DNA of 64,000 nucleotides from Davidsoniella eucalypti (taxonomy: Eukaryota > Ascomycota > Sordariomycetes > Microascales > Ceratocystidaceae), in NCBI GenBank assembly GCA_004009845.1, contig RMBW01000078.1:1-64000 (forward strand). The letters are read 5' to 3'. The translations under genes and the position numbers were made by a program. Below, piece after piece: positions 12,848 to 24,197 of this stretch. The notes beneath the pieces are model-generated. The model saw only the letters and a list, made by a program, of their open reading frames with translations, did no database searches and was not told the origin of the DNA. Each line of letters begins with the position of its first letter. Position 1 is the stretch's first letter.

Positions 12848-13448
12848 AGTGTTAAATACATATACATATAAACATATATATTTCGTCATGTTATCCCAAG
12901 CCTACTGTAAATCAATATTTTCTGAGAGAGAGTAGCAAAACCTCTACATTCAAGTATCAAATTTAACATCTTCATAGCTCTATAGCTCCGTAAGATTAAT
13001 GAATATAAAAAAAAGTATTGAAAAAATATCAAATTTATTGTCCCCTATACAATAAAGACATGGGGTTGTTGTGATACAAACAAAAGCAATATGGAAAGAG
13101 GCAGAACCTTGAGATCAACATTCAGTCCTCTTTCATCAATAACCCTGTGGCTCTAACAAAGTTTATAGTATTCTTTCTTTTTTGAAATATTATTCCCATC
13201 AAAATGATTCTAGATCTTGCATGTATGTGCCCACGATGATATGTGATACGTTGAAATTCGAGTTTTTAGTTTTGTTTTTTTTGTTAAAGTTGGTGGATGC
13301 AAAAAAAAACCTTTCTTTATTTTTTGCTGATTCCCTGTTGTTCCCATTTTTTTAATAAACTAGCAGAAACCGCTGTAACCAAAGAACAAGCCCCACCATC
13401 ATCATCACACATGCAAAGGAGCATTCCCGAAAAAAGATAATGTTTTGT
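12848..13448. other. convergent 3' flanks, AT-rich
   Basis: This region lies between the stop codons of the armadillo gene and the eL13 gene. It is AT-rich 3' untranslated-type sequence with several T-runs. It contains the first copy of a short A-tailed insertion (12955-13037, listed separately). There is no gene. Confidence 0.5.
12955..13037 (+). mobile_element. short A-tailed insertion with 11-bp target-site duplication, copy 1
   Basis: The 11-bp sequence TATCAAATTTA occurs at 12955-12965 and again at 13027-13037. Between them lie 61 bp: a core beginning ATCTTCATAGCTCT, followed by an A-rich tail. The core matches the second copy near 61522 over about 37 bases with only a few differences. 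Flanking direct repeats plus an A-rich 3' end are the hallmarks of target-primed reverse transcription. The parent RNA is not recognised, and the core is much shorter than any known SINE. Confidence 0.6.
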
Positions 13449-14623
13449 TTATTTCTTGGCAGCCTCAGCATCGGCCTTGTCTTTTGCCCGCTTCTCACGC
13501 TTGCCCAGAATTCTAGCCTCGCTCCGGGCCAGACGCAGCTTGCGGTAAGCACCACCCTCGATGGCAGTAGGCAGGTCAGACTTGGAGATCTCGGAGATAC
13601 CGGCGACGACCAGAGGGGTGGAGTGGGTGTTCTTGGCCTTGATGTCGACCTTGGTGATGTCGACCTCAGAGTTAGGCAGAACGATCAGGCGCTTCTTGTA
13701 GTCAGACAGGATCTCGACGTTAGCGGTCAGGGACTCCTCGGAGAGGTTCTGGCGGCGGGGGTCGACCGAGATACCAATGGTACGGGCGTACTGAGCGGAA
13801 AGACCGACAGCCTGAAAAAAGGAATAAGTTAGTATCTAGTTGAAATACAGTAGATTCTACTAATGATTGTTTGTCGCAAATTGTCCACTGGGTGCTTCGA
13901 AGAGGTATCGTATTTTGGTGTAAGATTATATACGACAGCGGGGGAAGACTCCGGTCTTGTCTATCGAAAAAGGTGCCCCATAAGGCATACGTGAAAAATA
14001 TTGGTAGTTGTTGGTCTTCGAAGCATCGGCGGTGGGCGAGTCAAATATCGATAATAGTAGATCGAGAGTGTGAGTAAAAATTTACCTTCAGCTCAGAAAG
14101 AGAGAAGCCACGGCCAGCGCGCAGGCGGCGGTTGTACTTGATGGTAGGGCAACGGACGACGGGGCGCAGGAGACCCAGAGGGCGAGGGGCAATGGCCGCA
14201 GCCTTGGTCTGACGAGCGACACGACGAGAAGCCTTCTTGCCGGCCTATTGATTTCGAAAAAATACCACCGGTTAGCATAACCTTGTTTTTTTTTCACTAG
14301 AGCCAAATCATTCAAGATTTGGCATATAAATTTTCAAGTTTGTTCTCGGGGAATTCCATCGTATGCAACGCCCCCTCTCCAATTTATCGATAAATTGGGT
14401 GTAGAGTGTGTATCTTTGCTCGTTCTTGATCATCTTCGGTGTTTTCTCGTCCAGTTCGTGATTGCGAGATTGGTGCGTAGAAAAAATTCGGTGATGTCGT
14501 TCGAGTTGACGGAAAAGAACAGCAGAGGTTCTAGCTCACCTGATCGAAGTGCACCGTCACGCGGCGTTGCCAATCCTTGCGGAAATGGTTGCTAATAATC
14601 TTCTGGTTGTGCTTGATCGCCAT
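13449..14623 (-). CDS. rpl13: 60S ribosomal protein eL13
   Basis: Cytosolic large-subunit ribosomal protein eL13. Minus-strand exons 14623-14540, 14244-14086 and 13811-13449 join at phase 0 to 201 aa, close to the yeast length. Diagnostic blocks are the start MAIKHNQKIISNHFRKDWQR, an Arg/Lys-rich stretch (GKKASRRVARQ), APRPLGLLRPVVRCPTIKYN and RAGRGFSLSELK, and a basic helical tail. The two introns are long for this window (295 and 274 nt), as is common in fungal ribosomal protein genes. I looked for C/D or H/ACA snoRNA boxes in both and found none that convinced me. It shares a divergent intergenic region with the COX14-like gene. Confidence 0.97.
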
Positions 14624-15214
14624 TTTGTCTGCCCGACCACAACTGTATTGTTGATCTCGAAATGTATGGAGTTGTAAAGTGAGGGTCAGCGATAGCTACA
14701 ATTTCTTGAAGTGGTCCTCTAGCCCTAGTCGAATTGAAGACTGGTACATACCTAAGGTTTTTTTTTCAACATTGTGCGCTGTGGGTGGGGACTTTTCACC
14801 GCCTGGCAGAAAGGCCAAACGTGATGTGGCACGTGGTAGGCATGGCTGCAAAATACTGCAGTATCTCTAGCCAATCATCATTCTTTTTGATAGCGGTGCC
14901 GAAAGTGGGCCCAGGGCCTCGGACGGAGCGATACTTTCGAAAACTTCTGCGGGATCATCTCATGACTTAGAGGAAGCTTACGGTGTTGAGCTTGGCCAAT
15001 TCAGACCCGTCTTTTTGGGTAATTTTTGGCTAGCTGTTTTTAGTTTTTGATTGCCAAAGATTGCATCTTCCTCTATACTTTGCAATTTCTTTCTACAATT
15101 TAGGGATATTGTTTGTCTTTATACACACCAATAACTACCTCCGAGTCTGCCGCCATTGATCTTGTTTATTCTAATATCGTGAACATCTTAAATATCTCAA
15201 CACACACAATAGCA
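14624..15214. promoter_or_regulatory. shared divergent promoter region (eL13 / COX14-like)
   Basis: 591 bp lie between the divergent start codons of the eL13 gene and the COX14-like gene, both needed for growth-related protein synthesis or respiration. The region should hold both promoters. I did not identify a specific factor site; the stretch after ~15000 is T/C-rich, as in many fungal leaders. Confidence 0.5.
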
Positions 15215-15978
15215 ATGTCTACTCCGACCGGCCCGCGTAGTGTTGGCGCTGCCACTCTCTTCACATCACAAACCCCCCAGGCCCAATCCAAACCTCCCAC
15301 AAACGCCACGACGAGAGGGCCTGTTGGCGAAACCACGGCACAGAGGGTTGCCCGTCTACGAGCCGCCCACCTTGCCGCGCGTGAGGCCCCTCTTAGCTCT
15401 ACCGATCGCATGATCCTCAAAGGTCGCAATGTCTTCGATATTCTTCACCGGGTGACCCAGCGCGGTCTCGTAGGACTTACCGGTATGTTGCCTTCTCTTT
15501 CTCACATACCCCGCCTCTCTCTCAACGAAATGATAAAACTTCTCAAGCTAACAATGTACTCTCCTCACCCCAAATAGCTGTCGCCCTAGTCTTCACAGTC
15601 TATGCGGCCTTCGACATGATCAAGTTCAACAAGCAAAGAAAGCAAGAATTCCTCGAGGCGCAACAAAAGATGGCCGCAGACAGTCTCGAAGCTGCGCGCA
15701 TCGCATACATCAGTGGCCAGGCCACACCCGAACAACTTGTCATGGTTGAGGAGGCAATGGCTAAGGCCAATGGCAGCAAACTCCCTCCTCTCCTTAGCCC
15801 TCCTTCAAATCCCATCAAAAACTCGATATGGAATTCCGTGGATGAGAAGGTCAAGGCGCAGTCTGCTAGTAGTGAAATCAACATAGCTGCAAAGGCTGCC
15901 TTTGCCCAGAATGACCAGGCTCAACAGCCATCACCAGAGTCAGTCGCTAAGCCAGCGAAGAAGTGGTGGTTCTTTTAA
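15215..15978 (+). CDS. COX14-like cytochrome c oxidase assembly protein
   Basis: Likely mitochondrial inner-membrane protein of the COX14 type, which in yeast binds newly made Cox1 and controls its translation. Exons 15215-15482 and 15578-15978 join to 222 aa through a 95-nt intron. Residues ~1-55 are Ser/Thr/Pro-rich. A helix (AQRVARLRAAHLAAREA) precedes the core FDILHRVTQRGLVGLTAVAL, which contains the HR(L/V)T motif shared with yeast Cox14. One membrane span crosses the splice junction (LVGLTAVALVFTVYAAF), followed by a basic KFNKQRKQEFLEAQQK coiled segment. The C-terminus ends KKWWFF. The protein is much longer than yeast Cox14 (70 aa), as in other filamentous fungi. The frame is open further upstream, but the first ATG is 15215. 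Family assignment rests on the core only. Confidence 0.7.
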
Positions 15979-17057
15979 TAATTTAGGGATATTTCTGAGA
16001 ACTGTTTGAATTGCAGTTTCTCTATTCCCATGTATATGTACGAAACAAAAAACAACAACACCACGATATCAAAGAGGGACGTCATCTTCCCAAGTGGAGT
16101 CCTTGATTATATATTCACGGAAGACATTGTACCATAGTGAAGCACGGGAAGAGCATTAGAAGGCGTTCATGGCATGTCGATTTACAAACGAAAACAAATA
16201 TATACTCTTTGCTCGTTTGACTAAATTTTTCTTCTGAACATAAACATATCTAATATCCCCGAATATTGCTGTTGAGATCGGCGACGTCGGCGGGAAACAA
16301 ATGTAGGAAATTTAGGATCCCGGTAAATCCCCACTGACAGCTCATGCGATCAACCTCGTGATCGTAGTATTCATTACGCAAAAAGATATGTGTTCAGGAG
16401 TCACAGTCGATATATTGGAAAGATGGAAATTCGATATTCAATTTGTTTGTGATATATTGTAGAATATAGATGAATCAAGATGTAAAAGCCACAACGTAGC
16501 TTGTAACGTAACAATCTTCGTACAGTATTAGTTCCGGTGTTTTCTGTGGCCGAGGAACATTGGATAAAACAAAGCAAGACAAAGGAAAAATGATAAGTGA
16601 TACATAAAGGTCAAGAGAAGAAAAGTGCGCGTTGGACCTGCCAGGCAGGTGCAGAAACAAAGAAAGGAAGAAAGTTGATGCGTAGAGAAAGCAATAACGA
16701 GAGGCAGGGATGAAACTAAAAGCAGATAACGCCGGCAATAAAAACATGTTCAGATGATACCCATATTAGAGCATGTATAAATTCCCCGAAAAGATAAGTT
16801 GATGTAGACGAACGCCGTAATAGAAAAAGAAAAAGGAAATAAAGAGATTATCAATGTGAAGGAATGTGCTGTCAGACCTTGATCTGTAGTGTATAGGCCG
16901 TCATCGAATCTGACGAGGGCAAACAGAGCATTAAAGTTGAGTTTGGGTAGGAATATGAATGCGAGGATTTATAAGTTGTTTTGTCGTTTGAAAGTAGGCA
17001 GATTATTACAGTATATTGTCAGATGAAAGAAGGGACATTTTTTATGTTTTTCCCCTA
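15979..17057. other. convergent intergenic region
   Basis: About 1.1 kb lies between two convergent genes. It is AT-rich with mixed short open frames and no recognisable product. It probably consists mainly of the two 3' untranslated regions. Confidence 0.45.
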
Positions 17058-17983
17058 TTAAATGACAATATGGTTGAAGTGACCTGGATCTTTCCGTTGG
17101 CACTTCTCACAATCCGAGCGGTAGCCGATGCTGAAGCTGCGAGCCATGCCAGGCTGCCAAGTCCATGAGTTGACAGTGTGTTTCGAGCGGTTGTGTCCCT
17201 TCCATGAGGGTGAAGTTCCCGCTTCGCGAGGGGGTGATGTGGGTTCTTGTAGAGTAGGGACTTGCATGCGAGGTGGGAATTCCCGTTCAGGGCTCTGTTC
17301 ATAATCCATGGACACGTCGTCATGAGAATCGAGAGTGTGCTGATGTGAGGCGCAATGAGGGGACATTTCAGGTGATGGCAGAGCAGAGTCGCTGTTAGTG
17401 CTAAAACTTTGGTTTGACGAATCAGACCAGGTCATCTCAGTCTCGATGCTTCTTGGTACGGACATGTCGTCGGATGTGTCGATAGCCATGTTGCCGGTGT
17501 GCGAAATGGCAGGGCCAGGGCCATAGCTAGACCATGAATTGTTGTTTGGCGTAGAGAATGTGGTGTCGATGGGTGTGGGGATATGGCTGGTGGGCGCCTG
17601 GGAAAGCGATCCCTGGTAAACAACCTGCTCGACGTTGGAGTAGAGGGGCTCCCGGTTGGTGTTGAAATGAGAATCAACCATGAAGTCGAAACCCAAAGAA
17701 TCTGAGTTGACAGCAGGGCCTCCCATCACAGGCTGGCAGTTGAGACGCTTCTATTCCGAGGCAAAGTCCATTAGTATTTAATATAATGAAGCAGCTTTCT
17801 AGAGTGGCTCCAAGTGGGTGGGAATAGGCCGGCACTTGGTAGTGATGGATGGAAACTTACATTTCTGTGTTCGCCGAAGCCGGTGGGAGTAGATGCCGAA
17901 AATTCTTGACCCTCGTCCTCGATCAGACGGCTTCTCTTACGTACCAGCACGTGCTGAGAGGGACTCAGAGCGGTAGAGTTCAT
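17058..17983 (-). CDS. conserved fungal protein with C-terminal CEKC motif, function unknown
   Basis: Minus-strand exons 17983-17861 and 17750-17058 join at phase 0 to 271 aa; the 110-nt intron begins GTAAGT and ends TAG. The first exon contains a basic RKRSRLIEDEGQEF segment that could be a nuclear localisation signal. The block GFGEHRNKRLNCQPV crosses the splice site. The middle is Ser/Thr/Asp-rich and probably disordered. The end, FSIGYRSDCEKCQRKDPGHF followed by NHIVI, is compact, with a C-x2-C pair that could bind metal. I recognise this layout as a conserved fungal hypothetical protein, not a named gene. It is followed on its 5' side by an unusually long gene-free stretch. Confidence 0.75.
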
Positions 17984-20900
17984 GCTGGTGATAATGTGAT
18001 GGTAGGGATGGCAAATAGATATTGCGATATAAGACGTATTAGAAAATAATAAAAATATAACAAATGATTCACAAAAGCACGAGTAAACGAGTCCTGAGGG
18101 GTCTTTGGTTTAAAATGGAAGTGGAAGATGAGAAAGGGCGATGCCAAAGACAGACGAGTAGGTTAGAATTGTCTTCGGTTGACAGGCTTGAAGGGGTTGG
18201 GAATATCTGGTTTATGTCGGTCGGGAAGATGGTTGTGAGACACGCGAGATCCCAGCAAGAATAGCAATAAATCAATCGCGATAGTGATATTAGAAGCGAT
18301 TATTGTAGTAGGAAGAGCACAGGCTACGATGCAACAAGACGAATTAGAGACGATGTGGTGTGAAGGGTGAAGTAGCAGCTGTAAACGATAGTGAGACGAG
18401 CCAGATAGAAAGAGAGAGAGATCAGATCTGCCGTATGTGAATCAATAGATGGCGGCACTTGTAAATAGACAGATGGGCCGGGTCGTTGTCGCTCTTAAAA
18501 GAGAGAGAAGGGAGTCAAAGTTGGATGCTTGAGAAGTAGGAATGCAACGTTTATGGGGAGGAGTTTATGGAGAATGGGACGAGCGTCAACAACGCAAAGA
18601 CCAGTGATTCAATGATGGCAGGGCAGCAAGCAAGCCACTTTGAGCCCCAGAAAGCAAGCGTATCCAGAGGTCAGAGGTAGTTAGTTATAAGGTAAAGCCA
18701 GACCAGGGTCAAATAGCGGACTCCAGTGCGGTCAGGTCAGCCGGGATAGATGGGGCGATGCAGCTAAGCAAGCAAGCAAAGCAGACGATACTGCGCTATT
18801 AGTGATTTGTCTTTGAGTGAGCCAAGTAGTGTCTTGTTTTGCTATACAAAAGTAGCACGATGATGAGAATGTGAAAAGAAGAGAAGATCAAATGTCCGTG
18901 AACAAAAACCAGCCCAGCAAAGATGGTAAACAACAAAAACGATAAAAAATAGTAGATGGGCTCTCCAAGGGCTGGCTTTAACAAGGATATTCGCCAGGAA
19001 TTTGGTTGGGAGTGTAATTTTTATCTTATCGTAGCCAGGCGGGCTAAAAGCACAAAAAGAAAGCACTGCACTGCAACTACACTGCGAATTCCTTCCAACC
19101 AATGACGACGTTGTAGGCGCAGGTGGCGGGGTTTTAGATTCGACTTTTCGGCAGCTACTGCGACGGAGGGCCTGTGATAAGCTATATGCAACACCAAATA
19201 CACACTGTTGCTGCACGCACCAGGGATGACCAAGTCAGCAGAGGTCTGTCTGCTGAGCTTCCGTAATTGTAGAGCTGAGTGCTGACAATGGGGCGGTATC
19301 GACAAAGGGACAGGAAAAACAAAAGATGGACAAAGACAGGTGCCTGTGGCCGGATTACGAGCACCGTAGGGCAAACGAAAGGGCCGTATCAGAAGATGCA
19401 AGGTGGTGCGTCGTTCGCTCGTTAGTTAGTCCGCTACCAGCGAGTTTCTAAAGCTCCGGGCACCCCCAAAATTAGACAAGAGAATCAATAAGGAAATGCT
19501 CAATGGCTCGATAATTCGAATCGATAGGAAGAACCCGGCAAGGCTGTGCTTCAACGATTACAATGGCAGTTGCTCAACTAAGGCAAGAATGGCTGAAAGG
19601 GGAAGGAAGCAGAAAAACGACCAAATCTCACACTTTAATATCAGGTTTGCAATGGCTCCTCGACGATACTTATATACGCTTCACCCATCCCCTCTTCTTG
19701 CCTTTCTCTTTTCGTAGCCCAAGTTCTAGAACTGCGACGGCTGCGGCTCATCATGTTTCGCACGTCAACTTCCTATCGGAGTCATGGTTTTGATCGCCCG
19801 CCAGTGCGTTCCGCTGCCTCACCTAATTGCTGACTCTCTGTATGTTACGTCTCTTGGCCCATTCCTCGTATACATTATGACGCTCTTTTCGCCTACAGAA
19901 CTCTATCGGCTCAACGGTCGTCCGTTTCAGGACTGCCTCACTGGGCGACTGCACATCGATGGGCGATCCCTCACTCATTGCCCCATCGATGCAAGAGGTG
20001 AGTGAGGCTACTGAAAATCAGCTTCACTTTAGCAAGCGTCGAACAAAGACTAGCAGTTCAATCCAAATATATCAGAGCTTCTATCGAATTCGACCTTCGC
20101 ATCATTGTTGATCTAAGGTTATGGTCTTGCACCTCGTATCGCCTCGTTTTTCCTATAATGTCGATGGCGACATGTGTGAGTGTGTGTGCACTCCAGCACT
20201 GATGATGCTATTCTAGTCATGCAAATAAACCCCCAAAAAATAAGCCTATATTACACATAAAATTGACATACTCCCCTACTCAATTACACGACCCTCGAAT
20301 TCAACGACAGCTTATAGTAGTCAATTGGTTCATGCGGCCTCCCGCCAATTGAGCCAAAAGTCGGAGAGGGCGCATATCTTGCATAACCACACACCATATA
20401 CATTCATATACCATCTCTGTATATTGCAAGTCAGTCAAGTCATATTTTCTCCCTTGCAGCACCACATGGATGATGGCTCAACACGGACTCTCCTGCCTTT
20501 TCCTGTCAGCCTCTAGTTTTCCTACTAAGTAGTGTAGCGCCGCCATCCGTGAGTACAAATATATGTATGTGCATATGTATGTACGTACGTGGATCTTGGG
20601 GACCAGGACGTTTTCCAGCCCTTTACAACCGGAACCTTGTCCCTTCTTACAAGATTTATACCAGATAAAACTAAGACGTCGCTGCACAGTTGTTGTCTAA
20701 CGCATACGCATATATTACACCCCAGCCTCGTCGTGCATGAGGCCTAAAACAAAATTGCACCCAGCCTACTTTTAGTGTAAGTGCACAATGTCACTATATA
20801 TCATATGATGTATACCGATTTCAACAGTTCTTTGATAGTATCAATGAGCCAACCGTATGTGATGACGGCATCAAACGAGGCGTTGAGCTGATATACACAC

Positions 20901-22380
20901 AGTTTGCTTAAGATAGCAAAGTCTCGAAGTTTTACAGCGTTTCATGTATGCTGTTGTCATATGGTTTCTGTTTACTTTGCATTGTTAGTAAACAATCAAA
21001 TGTTTGCGAAAGTTCATGCGCTGTAAGCATACAGAGCGGCCTTATGTAGACCCTTGTATATGTACATCTAAATAAGGGTTAGGGTCTATATATAATATCA
21101 ATTGTGTTTCTACAACGAACTCGTTTCAACTTTTTATCATTCTAAATCTCAAGAACTTGCTAACATATTGCTTTTCTATTGATCTATGATCACCATACGT
21201 ACTAATATATATATTTTTTTACATTCATTTCGGCCCTACGGAAGCGGTGAAACATATATTTCCCATACTACAGACACGAATGCAAGACAATGTAGTACGG
21301 AAAACAGTAGAAATACTTCAATCAAGCAATAGAAGCATGAATACTTTTGCTCTAGTCGTGAGACCGAAGTAGCCACGACTGATACAATGTAGAATATTGT
21401 GGGGCGTTGCACGAGTAAATTGCGAGACAGACGCTGCACGATGTTGCAAAACTTCAGAGTTACAAGTCTATATGTACATGTATATCTCAGAAAGAGAGTA
21501 TGATTAAGTCAGTTCGATATAAATATCTATACTGTCTCTTGGATATATCGACTGAGCACGACGAGTAGCATAATAAAGCCCGTGCAGTCAAGTTTATCAA
21601 ACTTTGGTGTTTTAAAATACTGATTTAGTCCAATAACATGATTATGGAAGGGTTGATTATAGATATAGGGTTAAGCGAACCGCCATTCTTATCAGGTAGG
21701 AGGGCGAAGAAGAAAGTATGCAAAATTACAGATTAACTCACCTATAAACGAGCCCTATGTTGTAACTTTTCTTCCTGCCGAAGCTGTAACCCAATCGGGA
21801 TGAGGCAATTGACGATGAGGTCGCAAAGACGATGATCATTGGCTATGAAAATTTGAAACCAAGTAAACCAAGTTACAATTTTCACACGATTATACAAGTG
21901 AAAAAGCATGTTTGGTGATTATATGTATGTATTACTGATATTAATGACGATACAATGTACCATTTATGGGAATGGAGCAAATCTGCACAGCAGCTGACAA
22001 GGAGAATTTCTGCTGTGTCGCCTACTAGCACTGCAAATTTCAAACCACACATGTGTATATATATTTGTACGCCTAAGACGACATGCCGGAGAATCAGGAG
22101 TTTGAATTTTGAATTTTAGGGAGGAGAAGATAAACGGGCAAAACATGGAAATTAGGATTGTTTTCCAGAGAAAATGATGGGATAAAACCGCGGAAAATAG
22201 TACGGAAGAGAAGACTTGGGTAGAAAACGAGCGGGTTTCGAGATTACAGCGGTGATATTGATAGGCTTCAATTTTGAGCGTATGAGCATAAAGGGATTGG
22301 AAAGAGTTTCTGGTTTAAGCTCTTGGTGTTTGTATTTTTACAACTTGATGTAGGTTAGGGGGAAACCCGGGGCAAAAGAA

Positions 22381-22411
22381 GATGAGACGAGCCAAGCCCG
22401 CTCGTCTCATC
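22381..22411. repeat. perfect 11-bp inverted repeat
   Basis: GATGAGACGAG at 22381-22391 is perfectly complementary to CTCGTCTCATC at 22401-22411, with a 9-base loop. It stands out in otherwise AT-rich sequence, and its function is unknown. Confidence 0.7.
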
Positions 22412-23604
22412 GGCCGTCGATGAATGTCGTGGTAATGAAGGGAAAGTTCTGATTATAGATTTTAGATTTTCTTTGGCTTGGGATGGATCGTTAGATGTGA
22501 AGAGCTAATGGTACAAAAAAAAGCGAGAACAAAAGGCCACTAGAGAGAAAATAAGAAAAATTAGATAGTAGTACCCGGCCACACCTTCAGAGTCAGATCT
22601 AAGAGATGAGAGACGCACTATTCCTGTATTGAACCAGGCACTTGTCCACAGACCGTCGATGTATCGGGTGCACATGTATATGATACATGTACATAGTTTT
22701 TGGTCTCAAGAAGACCCAAGCTTCAACGTCGTATCTATGTGTACATACATGTAGGTTTCTTCTTGTATAGACGTTAGATACTAAGGAGGCCTGAAAAATG
22801 GCAGTCGGCCGCGGGATGGATGATTGTATGTGATGTGATGTGGACCAAAGAGAAGACTGGCAGGCTTAGTCATATTCACATGCCATATATTTTTTTTATT
22901 AATAATTCATTTTTATCAAGGTGGAAATGGAGCTTTAATAGCTAGTATACAGTAAGGTGAAGGACAACCTACTTCTCAACAGTGACAGGCCACTGAGATA
23001 CAGAACATTTGTTATGGTTTCGTTATATGCTATTCCTGCGCTTCTAATCCTTTCCAAGGTGGAGTCATATAGTTGTATTGAGTGATAGTCAAAGGATGCA
23101 AGTGGAGGCTGGGATGTTAATATCACTCGTTTTGTGCATCGAAAATATAACGGCCAGGGATAACAACGACAACTCAGTTAGAGATGGGAGTATGGCAGTC
23201 TTCCGCGCGCCTAGATAGCTAGCTGTCCTCAAGATGCCGGGAGGGGCTCGGAATAGAACCGAAAAACAGTTGGATACATGGAGCATGGCTAGATGAAGCA
23301 GACTTGGCGCTGTATTGAGTTCTCGATGATTCCCATGTAGCACCCGTTCCCTCAGGTTGTTCTGCGACGCCCGTAACCATATGTTCTATGTATAGTTATG
23401 GGTTGTTTAACATGCATAGCGAGTGAGGAAGTTTCGACGAACTAGCGGAATAGGCTCGTGCGGTCAATCTTGCTGATGGGGGGATCTTCTCTTTCGCTGT
23501 TTAATTTTGGAGGTCGTTGTTTACGTTTGATTTGATTTGGCTGAGGCCGTAGAATAAAGTACCAGGTACAAGAGATATTTTGGTGCCAATGCATGGTTTT
23601 TGTT

Positions 23605-23611
23605 TGAGTCA
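23605..23611. promoter_or_regulatory. CPRE/Gcn4-type site (TGAGTCA)
   Basis: TGAGTCA is a perfect palindromic bZIP site of the kind bound by Gcn4/CPC1/CpcA. It lies 587 bp upstream of the DAHP synthase ATG and about 180 bp upstream of the TATA box. Amino-acid biosynthesis genes are standard targets of this cross-pathway control, so the site fits its neighbour. That it is bound in this organism is inference. Confidence 0.6.
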
Positions 23612-23790
23612 CTCACTGCCAACTTTTTAGTGGGCCTGGTTTTTTTTATTTAGTCATTTTTTCTGCGACTTCCCCTGCTACGGTAAGTTTAGCATGGCGG
23701 TAAAAATAAAGATTTTAATAAATTTCTATTATCTTTTACTGGCTCTACGACAACAACCGTCTTGACCTCACATTCTATGATATTTTCTTA

Positions 23791-23796
23791 TATAAA
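23791..23796 (+). promoter_or_regulatory. TATA box of DAHP synthase gene
   Basis: TATAAA sits within TTATATAAAG about 400 bp upstream of the start codon. The leader between it and 24198 is strongly pyrimidine-rich and contains no ATG, so scanning ribosomes would meet no upstream start. Confidence 0.6.
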
Positions 23797-24197
23797 GACG
23801 AGCTCTCGCCTCTTTTGTTGTCTTCATTTTTACCTCTATCATTCACCAGCATCACATCCATCTCTATCTTGCATCTTTTCTGCATTCTTTCTGTGTCTTT
23901 AGTACAAGAAAGCACATCCTCATTACCTACCTTTTTCATCGTTCCCCGGATCAATCACTAAACAAGCCTGGTGCTTCAAGGATTCCCGGTTCTCTCTGCT
24001 CCTTTGTCTAACAACGACTAAGAAAATTCTGCGGCGCTTTGCTTTTTACTCATACCCTTATATCCTACGTCTTAGCAGCGTAATTCTTTCGCTCACATTA
24101 CCTTCCACTGCCAGAGTTTAGCTTGATCGCTGATTCTGCATCTCTTCTTTGACTTTGTTGTCTTTCCTATAACTACTTCTTTCACATTACCGCAAAA

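Larger units (their letters stand above)
17984..24197. other. 6.2-kb region with no recognisable gene
   Basis: The gap separates the divergent CEKC-motif gene and DAHP synthase. No open frame has coding character; those on the minus strand around 18842-19401 overlap each other in different frames. The sequence is AT-rich with many alternating purine/pyrimidine tracts (TATGTATGTACGTACG-type near 20570-20590). It holds a perfect hairpin at 22381-22411, and the DAHP synthase promoter elements sit at its right end. It may contain unannotated non-coding transcripts or long leaders. I found no tRNA B-box. Confidence 0.4.

Noticed and set aside
14245..14539. Possible intronic snoRNA in eL13 intron 1 (GATGATC resembling a C box)
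   Set aside because: No matching D box or terminal stem was found; intron 2 also lacks a TGATGA/CTGA pair.
18842..19401. Overlapping minus-strand frames of 124 and 126 codons in the gene desert
   Set aside because: They overlap in different frames, lack domain features and probably arise by chance.
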